Shown piece after piece: positions 1 to 6,444 of a DNA stretch of 10,557 bases; the stretch's first letter is position 1, and each line of letters opens with the position of its first letter. Made by a program: the position numbers and the translations under genes. This stretch comes from Planctomycetota bacterium. GTDB lineage: Bacteria; Planctomycetota; Phycisphaerae; WQYP01. Under the pieces are notes generated by a model. It saw only the letters and a program-made list of their open reading frames with translations. It had not been told where the DNA came from and searched no databases. The DNA is taken from contig JAJYGE010000411.1 in NCBI GenBank assembly GCA_021785155.1, positions 1 through 10,557 of the forward strand, read 5' to 3'.

Positions 1-1
1 G

Positions 2-217
2 GGCATCAACGTGAAATGGAAGCACATCCGCCCATCAGAACGCAACCGTCGTGGCGGACGCATCCAAAAACCGGCGCCGCTGCCACTGGGCAAGGTTCAG
101 CCGATTGATCCGGCCACGAATAAAGGCTGCCGCGTGAAGTTTGTCGTGCGCGATGGACAGAAGCATCGGGTGGCGGCTAAGACCGGCAGTGATCTGGGCG
201 TTGTAGGCCGGGCATAA
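2..217 (+). CDS. rplX: 50S ribosomal protein L24, C-terminal part (5' end outside window)
   Basis: L24 is an early-assembly protein of the large subunit that binds the 5' part of 23S rRNA. The reading frame is open from base 2, so the gene starts upstream of the window. A GTG at 11 could be read as a start, but it is the Val of the family segment GINVKWKHIRPSERN and is internal. The visible 71 residues carry the family block after the KOW domain: KHIRPS, GGRIQKPAPLPL, then DPATNKGCRVKF and the conserved ending KHRVAAKTGSDLG. The N-terminal KOW half is missing only because of the window edge. It ends with TAA, 43 bases before rplE, matching the canonical rplX-rplE order. Confidence 0.96.
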   Translation, partial: GINVKWKHIRPSERNRRGGRIQKPAPLPLGKVQPIDPATNKGCRVKFVVRDGQKHRVAAKTGSDLGVVGRA

Positions 218-260
218 GCCAATCGCCGGATAAACAAAAAACTACAGAGGTATTGAAATT

Positions 261-1004
261 ATGGCAAAAGAAGAAAAAGAAAAGAAAGTAAAATCTGCTC
301 CCACGGCGGAACAGATTGAAGCTGCCAAGGCCGCAAAAGCCGCAAAAAAAGCGGAAAAAGCTGGCATGGCCAAAGAAACAACGCAGGAAGTTGTGGCATC
401 CGGCAAGGCCCAGGCATTTCCGGAAGGTTACAGCCCGCGCTTGTTCAAACGGTATAACGAGGAAATCGCCCCGGCACTGGCTAAGGAGCTGGGAATCACA
501 AACCGTATGGCCATTCCCCGGATTACCAAAGTTGTTATCAGCGCGGGTTTGGGCAAGGCGATTACCGAAAAGCCGCGCCTCGAAGCGGCGATCAAGGAAT
601 TAACGCAGATTGCCGGCCAAAAGGCGGTGGTATGTCAGGCGCGCAAGAGTGTGTCAAACTTTAAGCTGCGGCAAGGCATGGAAATCGGCGCCAAAGTCAC
701 GTTACGTGGGCAGCGGATGTGGGAATTCATGGATCGGCTCATTACCCTGGCCATTCCACGTGTGAAGGATTTCCGCGGGTTGCGAACCAACGCATTTGAT
801 GGTCGCGGTAACTATAATCTTGGATTGACGGAACAGACAGTGTTTCCGGAAGTGCAAACCGACCGCATCACCTTTCATCAGGGCCTGGCGATCACCATTG
901 TGACCACAGCCAAAGATGATAAGGGGGGTTTTGCTTTGTTGAAGTTCCTTGGAATGCCGTTCCAGCACGATCAGGCGGACCCTAAGGCGCGTAAAGCCGG
1001 ATAA
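261..1004 (+). CDS. rplE: 50S ribosomal protein L5 with long Lys/Ala/Glu-rich N-terminal extension
   Basis: L5 binds 5S rRNA and sits in the central protuberance, where it contacts the P-site tRNA and the small subunit. The core runs from about residue 57 to 234: IPRITKVVISAGLG, KARKS-like QARKSVSNFKLRQG, KVTLRGQRMWEFMDRL, DFRGL, DGRGNYNLGLTEQTVFPE, and a C-terminal TTAKDDKGGFALLKFLGMPF. The usual L5 is about 180 residues; this one has 247 because of roughly 55 extra N-terminal residues and about 12 at the C-terminus. The extension is lysine/alanine/glutamate-rich with AAKAAKAAKKAEKAG repeats and is probably helical or disordered. ATG 261 has a good ribosome binding site (AGAGGT at 246-251). 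An internal Met36 (366) begins a second MAKE motif and is a less likely start, having only a weak GGAAA upstream. Confidence 0.97.
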   Translation: MAKEEKEKKVKSAPTAEQIEAAKAAKAAKKAEKAGMAKETTQEVVASGKAQAFPEGYSPRLFKRYNEEIAPALAKELGITNRMAIPRITKVVISAGLGKAITEKPRLEAAIKELTQIAGQKAVVCQARKSVSNFKLRQGMEIGAKVTLRGQRMWEFMDRLITLAIPRVKDFRGLRTNAFDGRGNYNLGLTEQTVFPEVQTDRITFHQGLAITIVTTAKDDKGGFALLKFLGMPFQHDQADPKARKAG

Positions 1005-1028
1005 TCCGGTTGTTTTGGATTGTTGATC

Positions 1029-1050
1029 AAACCGCCGATGTCGGTGGTTT
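1029..1050 (+). other. Stem-loop in the rplE-rpsN spacer
   Basis: Bases 1029-1037 (AAACCGCCG) pair with 1042-1050 (CGGTGGTTT) around the loop ATGT. This gives nine pairs including one G-T wobble. No clean T-run follows the stem, since the T's belong to the 3' arm, so it does not look like a full intrinsic terminator. It could protect the upstream mRNA end or act as a regulatory hairpin. The function is unknown. Confidence 0.4.
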
Positions 1051-1095
1051 TGAAAAATGGATAAGTATTAAGAGTTTTTGAGTCAGGCGTAGATT

Positions 1096-1365
1096 ATGGC
1101 AACAACAGCGTGGAAAAACCGGTTCAAAAAGCGGCAAGCTTTGGTCGAGCAGTATGCCGAGTTGCGGCGCAAGCTCAAAAAGGAAAAAAATTACGTGGCT
1201 TTAGCGAAGCTGCCGCGTGATTCGAGTGCGTCGCGGTTGGCGCGCCGATGCGAGCTGACGGGGCGTCGTCGCGGATACTACCGGAAGTTCCGGGTATCAC
1301 GTATTGTGCTGCGTCAATTGGCGTCAGACGGCAAGATTCCGGGAATGAGAAAGAGTTCCTGGTAA
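1096..1365 (+). CDS. rpsN: 30S ribosomal protein S14, zinc-independent short form
   Basis: S14 is a late-binding protein of the 30S head, next to S3 and S10, and binds 16S rRNA. The 89 residues show the family block [20 protein letters not shown] followed by [20 protein letters not shown] and the ending IPGMRKSSW. Only one cysteine (Cys52) is present, so the CxxC pairs of the 61-residue zinc form are absent; this is the C-minus type. At 89 residues it matches the shorter C-minus variants, whereas the E. coli protein is about 101. The ATG at 1096 has only a partial Shine-Dalgarno (AGGCG at 1085-1089). It lies between rplE and rpsH as in the standard spc operon. Confidence 0.96.
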   Translation: MATTAWKNRFKKRQALVEQYAELRRKLKKEKNYVALAKLPRDSSASRLARRCELTGRRRGYYRKFRVSRIVLRQLASDGKIPGMRKSSW

Positions 1366-1425
1366 CGTAAAGTGTTACATTGAAGTGTTGGATTTGAACG
1401 GCGAAAGCAGAATCAAGAGGACATC

Positions 1426-1821
1426 ATGACCGATACGATTGCGGACATGCTCACACGGTTGCGAAATGGCGCTCATGCCAGGCATAAGACAGTGGATGTA
1501 AAAAATTCACGCATCTGTGAGGGTATCGCGCGAGTACTGAAGGAAGAAGGTTTTATTGTCGATTACAGTATTCTCGACGATGGAACAAAGCAGGGCCTGA
1601 TCCGTTTAACGGTTAAGTACAATACCGACGGACAATCTCTGATTCGCCATGTGCAGCGGGTCAGCAAACCCGGCTGCCGGGTGTATCGCGGCGTTAATGA
1701 ATTCCCGCGCGTATTGGATTCAATGGGCATTGTGGTGCTTTCCACAAGCCGTGGAGTACTAAGTGATCGTCAGGCCCGCCAGCAAAATATTGGTGGCGAA
1801 CTTCTGGCGACTGTTTATTGA
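1426..1821 (+). CDS. rpsH: 30S ribosomal protein S8
   Basis: S8 binds helix 21 of 16S rRNA and organises the 30S central domain. In E. coli it also represses its own spc operon by binding mRNA near the rplE start; I did not recognise such a site here. The 131-residue product matches the family length. It opens with TDTIADMLTRLRNG, has RVSKPGCRVY (78-87), and carries the C-terminal RNA-binding block STSRGVLSD (106-114) ending in GGELLATVY. The ATG at 1426 follows an AGAGG about six bases upstream. It is preceded by rpsN and followed by rplF, the usual order. Confidence 0.97.
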   Translation: MTDTIADMLTRLRNGAHARHKTVDVKNSRICEGIARVLKEEGFIVDYSILDDGTKQGLIRLTVKYNTDGQSLIRHVQRVSKPGCRVYRGVNEFPRVLDSMGIVVLSTSRGVLSDRQARQQNIGGELLATVY

Positions 1822-1826
1822 TATTG

Positions 1827-1868
1827 CAGCAGCGGCTGTTGGCCGGATTTTCGGCAGGCGATTGCCTG
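1827..1868 (+). other. Back-to-back short stem-loops in the rpsH-rplF spacer
   Basis: CAGCAG (1827-1832) pairs with CTGTTG (1836-1841), with one wobble. Directly next to it GCCG (1842-1845) pairs with CGGC (1852-1855). Then CAGGC (1855-1859) can pair with GCCTG (1864-1868) around GATT, sharing one base with the second stem. The stems are short, so each alone is weak evidence; what is notable is that they abut. No T-run follows. Confidence 0.28.
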
Positions 1869-1912
1869 ACTAAAACCCGCAACAACCGAACGCTGAAATT
1901 GGCGAGGTTAAT

Positions 1913-2467
1913 ATGAGCCGAATTGGAAAATTGCCCGTAACCGTACCGGCCAACGTCAAAGTTGCCGTGCAGGGTCATGATATCCGTGTGGAAGGCCCCA
2001 AAGGTAAGTTGTCATTGAAGCACCACCCCCGGGTGTCGGTTAAAATGGATGCCGGTAAAGTGCTGGTGCAGCGTCTGGATGATGAAAAAATCAGCCGCAG
2101 CGTGCACGGTCTGACGCGCGTATTGATTGCCAATATGATCAAGGGCGTATCCGATGGATTTACCTCGGATCTGGAAATTCAGGGTGTTGGTTACAAGGCT
2201 GAATTGCAGGGAAAAGTGGTAGCGCTATCGGTTGGGTACGCCAATCAGATAAAAATTGCCGTGCCGGATGGTGTGGCTGTTAAGATTGAAGGTCAGGGAA
2301 CCCGTATCAATATCGCCGGTGCCGATAAGCAGGCGGTGGGGCAGTTGGCGGCGGATATTCGGCGGGTACGCAAGCCCGAGCCATATCTAGGCAAGGGTAT
2401 TCGCTATGTTGGCGAAGTGGTCAAGCGCAAGGCGGGCAAACAGTTCGCCGGTGCGGGTGCCAAGTAA
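1913..2467 (+). CDS. rplF: 50S ribosomal protein L6
   Basis: L6 lies at the base of the L7/L12 stalk near the factor-binding site and contacts the sarcin-ricin loop. The 184-residue protein shows both L6 repeats: an N-terminal half (MSRIGKLPVTVPANVKV, EGPKGKLSL, SVHGLTR at 63-69) and a C-terminal half carrying the family signature PEPYLGKGIRY (155-165). The length is close to the usual 177-180, with a short Gly/Ala tail (FAGAGAK). The ATG at 1913 has GAGG about eight bases upstream. The position between rpsH and rplR is canonical. Confidence 0.97.
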   Translation: MSRIGKLPVTVPANVKVAVQGHDIRVEGPKGKLSLKHHPRVSVKMDAGKVLVQRLDDEKISRSVHGLTRVLIANMIKGVSDGFTSDLEIQGVGYKAELQGKVVALSVGYANQIKIAVPDGVAVKIEGQGTRINIAGADKQAVGQLAADIRRVRKPEPYLGKGIRYVGEVVKRKAGKQFAGAGAK

Positions 2468-2468
2468 T

Positions 2469-2546
2469 CGCCAAAGCTTGGCGTTGGATCGCCGATGTAA
2501 TGGACATCGGTATGTGTTGAATGGAATTCAGGCGCGGCGGGCCGCG
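2469..2546 (+). other. Three successive stem-loops in the rplF-rplR spacer
   Basis: Just after the rplF stop, CGCCAA (2469-2474) pairs with TTGGCG (2478-2483) around AGC. Next, GCCGATGT (2491-2498) pairs with ACATCGGT (2504-2511) around AATGG, eight pairs with one G-T. Third, CGCGG (2533-2537) pairs with CCGCG (2542-2546) around CGGG. No T-tract follows any of them, so intrinsic termination is unlikely. The function is unknown; mRNA processing or protection, or protein binding, is possible. Confidence 0.38.
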
Positions 2547-2602
2547 TAAATTAAAACGTAAGGTGCAGTCATGAGTTCAATCAGTGCCATTAAATTAAAA
2601 CG
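2547..2602 (+). repeat. Direct repeat flanking the rplR start codon
   Basis: The 12-mer TAAATTAAAACG occurs at 2547-2558 and again at 2591-2602, 44 bases apart. Extending to 17 bases (2547-2563 and 2591-2607) gives 15 identities, and both copies end in AGG. The first copy lies in the leader just before the ribosome binding site; the second is inside codons 7-11 of rplR (IKLKR). It may be a local duplication or have a role in translation control. Confidence 0.55.
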
Positions 2603-2942
2603 CCAGGATCGGCGTAAGGCTCGTATCCGCGGTGTGGTTCGCGGAACCACCGAGCGTCCGCGGCTGTCGGTATTTCGCAGCTTGAAGAATATCTCGGTAC
2701 AGATTGTCGATGATACCACGGGAAGAACGCTGGCCTCGGCCAACACGTTGGAAAAGAATCTTCGTGGTACGACGGGCAGCGGCGGTAATGTAAAGGCGGC
2801 TGTATTGATCGGCAAGCAGATTGCCGAGCGGGCCAAGGAAAAGGGTATTAATAAAGTCGCATTTGATCGCGGTGGTTATCGTTACCATGGTCGTGTAAAG
2901 GCCTTGGCGGACGCCGCTCGCGAAGGCGGTTTGCAGTTTTAA
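2571..2942 (+). CDS. rplR: 50S ribosomal protein L18
   Basis: L18 binds 5S rRNA and, with L5, docks it into the central protuberance. The 123 residues match the family length. They show a basic N-terminus ([14 protein letters not shown]), the signature RPRLSVFRS (29-37), QIVDD, and the typical ending [19 protein letters not shown] then AAREGGLQF. The ATG at 2571 follows AAGGTG about five bases upstream. One copy of a 12-base direct repeat lies on each side of this start. Order rplF-rplR-rpsE is standard. Confidence 0.97.
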   Translation: MSSISAIKLKRQDRRKARIRGVVRGTTERPRLSVFRSLKNISVQIVDDTTGRTLASANTLEKNLRGTTGSGGNVKAAVLIGKQIAERAKEKGINKVAFDRGGYRYHGRVKALADAAREGGLQF

Positions 2943-2946
2943 GTTT

Positions 2947-2998
2947 CTCGCCCGTGCGGCGAGGTGGCCGGTGCGGTGATTATAATCGCCGCCTGGCT
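2947..2998 (+). other. Two strong stem-loops in the rplR-rpsE spacer
   Basis: CTCGCC (2947-2952) pairs perfectly with GGCGAG (2958-2963) around CGTGC. Two bases later, 2966-2998 forms a 33-base hairpin. In it GCGGTGAT (2973-2980) pairs with ATCGCCGC (2985-2992) around TATA, then 2966-2971 pairs with 2993-2998 past one bulged T (2972). That makes 14 pairs, three of them G-T. No T-run follows. This is among the strongest folds in the window by eye, and it precedes rpsE, which has no clear Shine-Dalgarno. Confidence 0.5.
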
Positions 2999-3048
2999 TG
3001 AGTGTTGAGTTCATTGGTTCACGGAAACAGGTATAGACGGGTTCGATT

Positions 3049-3540
3049 ATGGCAGAACGCAATTTTGATGAAGATCGTGGCTTTGAGTCCAGCACGGTTG
3101 GCGTATTCCGAAGCGCCAAAGTGGTCAAGGGCGGAAAGAATTTTTCGTTCGAGGCTCTGGTTGCCGCGGGAGACCGCAACGGTAATCTCGGGTTGGGCTA
3201 TGCCAAAGCCAAGGAAGTACCGGCGGCTGTGGAAAAAGCCACAAAAGATGCCCGCAAGAACATGGTGCAGATTTCACTTAATGGCGGTACGATTCCGCAC
3301 GAAGTGCTCGGTCGCTTTGGTGCCAGCCGAATTAAACTTGTGCCGGCCCGTCCGGGAACCGGTGTTAAGGCCGGGCGTTTTGTGCGGCCATTGCTGGAGT
3401 TGGTAGGCATTCGTGATGTATTAACGAAGGCCTATGGCTCAACAAATAAGAAGAATCTTTGCCGGGCCACGTTGGCGGCATTGGAATCGCTTCGCACGAA
3501 GGAAGTTATTGAACAGAACCGCGGCGTTACCGTTGGCTGA
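3049..3540 (+). CDS. rpsE: 30S ribosomal protein S5
   Basis: S5 sits on the 30S back near the mRNA entry and affects decoding accuracy and translocation. The 163 residues show the N-terminal dsRNA-binding-like domain (about 17-80: VFRSAKVVKGGKNFSFEALV, DRNGNLGLGYAKAKEVPAAV) and a C-terminal domain with PARPGTGVKAG (99-109), RPLLELVGIRDVLTKAYGS and TLAALESL. The length is near the usual 165-170. The ATG at 3049 is the first possible ATG, as an in-frame TAG lies at 3034. No convincing ribosome binding site is present: the nearest AGG is about 18 bases upstream. The next gene is rplO; the usual rpmD is missing. Confidence 0.97.
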   Translation: MAERNFDEDRGFESSTVGVFRSAKVVKGGKNFSFEALVAAGDRNGNLGLGYAKAKEVPAAVEKATKDARKNMVQISLNGGTIPHEVLGRFGASRIKLVPARPGTGVKAGRFVRPLLELVGIRDVLTKAYGSTNKKNLCRATLAALESLRTKEVIEQNRGVTVG

Positions 3541-3606
3541 TGCCGATAGTGTTCTCATATTTGGCGGCTCGGTTTAAGCCGACACCCGCAGCAGGAGATT
3601 TTTAAG

Positions 3607-4134
3607 ATGATGATTCACGAAATTACGGCTCTGGCAGGTGCTCATAAGAAGCGTAAGCGTATTGGCCGTGGCGAAAGCAGCGGACACGGTAAAACCTCCG
3701 GACGCGGTACCAAGGGTAGCGGCGCCCGTGCGGGCGGCGGCCCGGCATTCGGGTCTGAAGGTGGCAATTTGCCGCTGTTTCGCCGGTTGCCCAAGCGCGG
3801 GTTTAATAACAATTATTTCGCCCAGAAATTCAGCGTGGTCAATGTCAACGATTTGAACCGCTTCTTCCAGGATGGCCAGACGGTAGATTCGGCGGCCTTG
3901 ATTTCCGCCCATCTGATTCGCGATGAAAAACTGCCGGTGAAGATTCTCGGTGACGGGCAATTGTCCCGCAAGCTGCATGTAGTGGCCGGGAAATTCAGCA
4001 AGCAGGCGGAAAAGAAGATCACCGATGCTGGCGGCAGCACCAAGACGCTGGAACTGGATCGCAACAAGGACAAAGTGAATCCGAAGAATGGTCGCTTTCG
4101 TCCGCGCCACGCCGAATCCGAAAAGAAGGCCTGA
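3607..4134 (+). CDS. rplO: 50S ribosomal protein L15 with C-terminal extension
   Basis: L15 is a late-assembly 50S protein that reaches into 23S rRNA through a Gly/Arg-rich N-terminal arm. The arm is clear (KRKRIGRGESSGHGKTSGRG, 15-34), followed by GGNLPLFRRLPKRGF and the C-terminal globular block KILGDGQLSRKLHV with KFSKQAEKKITDAGG (129-143). L15 usually ends close to this block at 144-150 residues; here 32 more residues follow, lysine- and arginine-rich (NKDKVNPKNGRFRPRHAE). ATG codons are tandem at 3607 and 3610; AGGAG at 3593-3597 gives spacings of 9 and 12, which favours 3607. The gap to rpsE is only 66 bases, leaving no room for rpmD. Confidence 0.96.
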   Translation: MMIHEITALAGAHKKRKRIGRGESSGHGKTSGRGTKGSGARAGGGPAFGSEGGNLPLFRRLPKRGFNNNYFAQKFSVVNVNDLNRFFQDGQTVDSAALISAHLIRDEKLPVKILGDGQLSRKLHVVAGKFSKQAEKKITDAGGSTKTLELDRNKDKVNPKNGRFRPRHAESEKKA

Positions 4135-4183
4135 TACGTTGGAAAATTCCATTTTCTAATCAGGCTGTTGGTTTATTGAGCCT

Positions 4184-4232
4184 CAAGCGGGTAAAATAAC
4201 CTGCTTGTTGGCTTTTTTTGCCAAGGCAAAAA
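4184..4232 (+). promoter_or_regulatory. Stem-loop cluster with T-run in the secY leader (possible attenuator)
   Basis: CAAGCGGGT (4184-4192) pairs with ACCTGCTTG (4199-4207) around AAAATA, nine pairs with one wobble. Immediately adjacent, TTGGC (4208-4212) pairs with GCCAA (4220-4224) across a loop of seven T's. An alternative fold pairs TTTTTGCC (4215-4222) with GGCAAAAA (4225-4232) and excludes the second stem. A hairpin followed by a T-run and rival folds resembles a transcription attenuator ahead of secY, but the T-run starts five bases past the first stem. No ligand or trans factor can be inferred. Confidence 0.38.
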
Positions 4233-4282
4233 GTTTGTAAGTGTTCCGTGCCGATGAGGGCATTTTTTGCAGCGAGGTTGTT

Positions 4283-5740
4283 TTGTTTCGGACCATCCTG
4301 AACATCTTCAAAATACCCGAGTTGCGAACCAAGCTTCTGTTTACCATCGGGCTGTTGTGCGTATATCGTATCGGATTTTATATACCGCTGCCCGGTGTTG
4401 ATACCCATGCCTTGAGTTCTTTCGTCAGCAGTTCAAGTTCTTCGCCTTTGGGGCAGATCAGCAGCTATTTGAGCTTGTTTTCCGGCGGAAATTTAGGTTT
4501 AAGCACGATCTTCGGTTTGGGCATTATGCCCTATATCAGCGCTGCCATTATTTTCCAATTGCTCGGCACCGTCATTCCTTCTCTGGAAAAACTTCAGAAG
4601 GAAGGCGAACCGGGTATGCGGAAAATCAATGAATGGACGCGCTATGCCACGGTCGTATTGTGTCTGATCCAGTCTTTCGTGTGGATGGGGTATCTTACGC
4701 GGTCATCGGCAAGCAGCCCGCATGGATTTTTATACGCCGATACCTTTTATCACCATTATACGCTTTTCTGGATTTCCGGCCTTGTTGCGCTGACGGCGGG
4801 AAGTGTGTTTTTAATGTGGCTTGGCGAACAAATTGACGCCTATGGCATTGGTAACGGCGTGTCGCTGATTATCATGGCGGGTATTGTTGCCCGAATGCCC
4901 GCGGCCATTCAGGATGTATGGGATCAATCTTCATTCCGCGTTTCGTCCGCCGGTTCGCATCCGTATGGGATCGGTACCGTCCTGTTTTTAATCGCGGCGT
5001 TTGTTGGTGTATCCGCAGCGGCCATTACGCTTGAAATGGGGCAGCGGCGCATCGGAATTCAACAAGCTAAACAGATGCGCGGCCGGCGGATGTACGGCGG
5101 CATGAGCAACCAATACCTGCCGTTGCGGGTTAACCATGGCGGGGTGATGCCGATTATTTTTGCCAGTTCTCTGATTCTGATTCCCAATGTGCTGCTGGGC
5201 TGGCTGGGGCCCCGTTTTGGGCAATTCTACGTATTTCAGGTGATTCAAGAATCGCTTGAGCCCGGGCACTATATTTACATTGTGCTGTATGTCATCATGA
5301 TTTTCTTCTTTTCGTATTTTTGGAATACAGTCCAATTTCAGCCTAAGGAAATGGCCGATCAATTGCGGGATTATGGCAGCTTTATCCGAAATCTCCGCCC
5401 CGGTCCGCGCACGGCGGAGTATCTGGAGCAGGTCATGACCCGCATTACCTATTGCGGAGCGGCGTTTCTGGCGGTTATCGCCTTGATGCCGACAATTGTG
5501 GCTCGCTACATGGGCGTGAGCTTTATGATCACGCAGTTTCTCGGTGGAACGGGTCTGCTGATTGTGGTAAGCGTATTGCTGGACTTTATTTATCGCGTTG
5601 AAGCCAATTTGGTTATGCGGAATTACGGCGGCTTGCTGGAGAGCGACAATTCAGTGGCGGCTCGCAAGAAGCCATCAGCCGCACAAGGCACCGCAAAAAC
5701 ATTGCCCGGTCGTGACAATATTAAAGGATCCGCCGCATGA
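4283..5740 (+). CDS. secY: Protein translocase channel subunit SecY
   Basis: SecY is the membrane channel of the SecYEG translocon for exported and membrane proteins. The sequence shows about ten hydrophobic segments, starting near residues 17-35. Family blocks are GLGIMPYISAAIIFQL (near 80), GEQIDAYGIGNGVSLII (181-197), the cytoplasmic loop QRRIGIQQAKQMRGRRMY (from 254), and the SecA/ribosome-contacting loop with RPGPRTAEYL (372-381). A Ser-rich run lies in the first periplasmic loop, and a polar tail of about 35 residues ends the protein. I chose TTG 4283: it follows GAGG (4274-4277) by five bases and gives the start MFRTILNIFKIPELR. A GTG at 4241 would add 14 atypical residues and has a poor ribosome site. 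The TGA overlaps the adk ATG. Confidence 0.95.
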   Translation: MFRTILNIFKIPELRTKLLFTIGLLCVYRIGFYIPLPGVDTHALSSFVSSSSSSPLGQISSYLSLFSGGNLGLSTIFGLGIMPYISAAIIFQLLGTVIPSLEKLQKEGEPGMRKINEWTRYATVVLCLIQSFVWMGYLTRSSASSPHGFLYADTFYHHYTLFWISGLVALTAGSVFLMWLGEQIDAYGIGNGVSLIIMAGIVARMPAAIQDVWDQSSFRVSSAGSHPYGIGTVLFLIAAFVGVSAAAITLEMGQRRIGIQQAKQMRGRRMYGGMSNQYLPLRVNHGGVMPIIFASSLILIPNVLLGWLGPRFGQFYVFQVIQESLEPGHYIYIVLYVIMIFFFSYFWNTVQFQPKEMADQLRDYGSFIRNLRPGPRTAEYLEQVMTRITYCGAAFLAVIALMPTIVARYMGVSFMITQFLGGTGLLIVVSVLLDFIYRVEANLVMRNYGGLLESDNSVAARKKPSAAQGTAKTLPGRDNIKGSAA

Positions 5741-6405
5741 GACTGGCCTTGCTGGGACCCCCTGGGGCGGGCAAAGGCACGCAAGCGATTCGCATTGCGC
5801 ATCGACTGAAATTAGCCCATTTGTCCAGTGGTGATATTCTCCGCTCGGAAAAATCCGCTGGCACGCCATTGGGACTGAAAATCCGCGATTTTATAGATCA
5901 CGGCAAACTGGTTCCGGACGAACTGATGATCCGAGTTATGGAAGACCGGGTGGCCAAAATTCATGGCGGTTTTGTCCTGGATGGTTTTCCCCGCACGCTG
6001 GTGCAGGCGGCAGATTTAGCGGGCTTTTTGGATACCATTCATAAACCGCTGGATCTGGTGGTAAATTTTGTGCTTGATGAACAGGTATTAAGCCGCCGCT
6101 TTGAAGGTCGTCGCGTTTGCCCGGTATGCGGTTCGGTCTACCATTTGGACACCATGCCGCCGGAAGTTCCAGGATTATGTGATCAGGATGGACAGGCGCT
6201 TGTAACCCGCCCGGATGATCAACCGCAGGTGGTGCGGGAAAGAATCAAGACGTATCGGCTTAGTGTTGAACCGCTGGTTGATTTTTATACCAGCCGCGGA
6301 ATTTTAGTAACGCTGGATGCCGCTGGTGCCCCCAATGACGTCACCGCCGCGGTGCTTAAGCTCATTCGTGAGCATGGTGTTAAAAAACGCCATAACGGGA
6401 ATTAA
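5737..6405 (+). CDS. adk: Adenylate kinase, long form with zinc-binding LID
   Basis: This enzyme interconverts ATP + AMP and 2 ADP in the cytosol. The Walker A P-loop is GPPGAGKGT (7-15), the AMP-binding region includes SSGDILR (30-36), and DGFPRT is at 82-87. The LID domain (about 124-160) holds a Cys-X2-Cys-X16-Cys-X2-Asp pattern (C128, C131, C148, D151), the arrangement of zinc-stabilised Bacillus-type adenylate kinases. The later RERIKTYR block carries catalytic arginines. The length of 222 is typical of the long form (about 214-220). The start overlaps the secY stop as ATGA, which suggests translational coupling. The secY-adk-map order is common in bacteria. Confidence 0.97.
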   Translation: MRLALLGPPGAGKGTQAIRIAHRLKLAHLSSGDILRSEKSAGTPLGLKIRDFIDHGKLVPDELMIRVMEDRVAKIHGGFVLDGFPRTLVQAADLAGFLDTIHKPLDLVVNFVLDEQVLSRRFEGRRVCPVCGSVYHLDTMPPEVPGLCDQDGQALVTRPDDQPQVVRERIKTYRLSVEPLVDFYTSRGILVTLDAAGAPNDVTAAVLKLIREHGVKKRHNGN

Positions 6406-6444
6406 TGCAATGGATCGCCCCGTGGCATCCACAGGAAATCGGTA

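Noticed and set aside
344..350. A7 run in rplE, in frame as A AAA AAA, a possible slippery site
   Set aside because: It lies in a Lys/Ala low-complexity stretch that explains the A's. A -1 shift would only give a short product ending near base 450, and no stimulatory hairpin was seen.
316..603. Alternate-frame ORF within rplE
   Set aside because: Basic low-complexity shadow of the Lys/Ala-rich L5 extension; it starts with TTG and has no ribosome site.
702..968. Antisense open frame opposite rplE, and similar antisense frames elsewhere
   Set aside because: They lie wholly over well-supported genes, show no family resemblance and are expected by chance in this composition.
1366..1425. AAGTGTT direct repeat between rpsN and rpsH
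   Set aside because: Only seven bases, common by chance; no associated structure.
4168..4197. Promoter for secY (TTGGTT, 18 bases, TAAAAT)
   Set aside because: Only three of six -35 bases fit, and the -10 lies inside the nine-pair hairpin; too weak to list.
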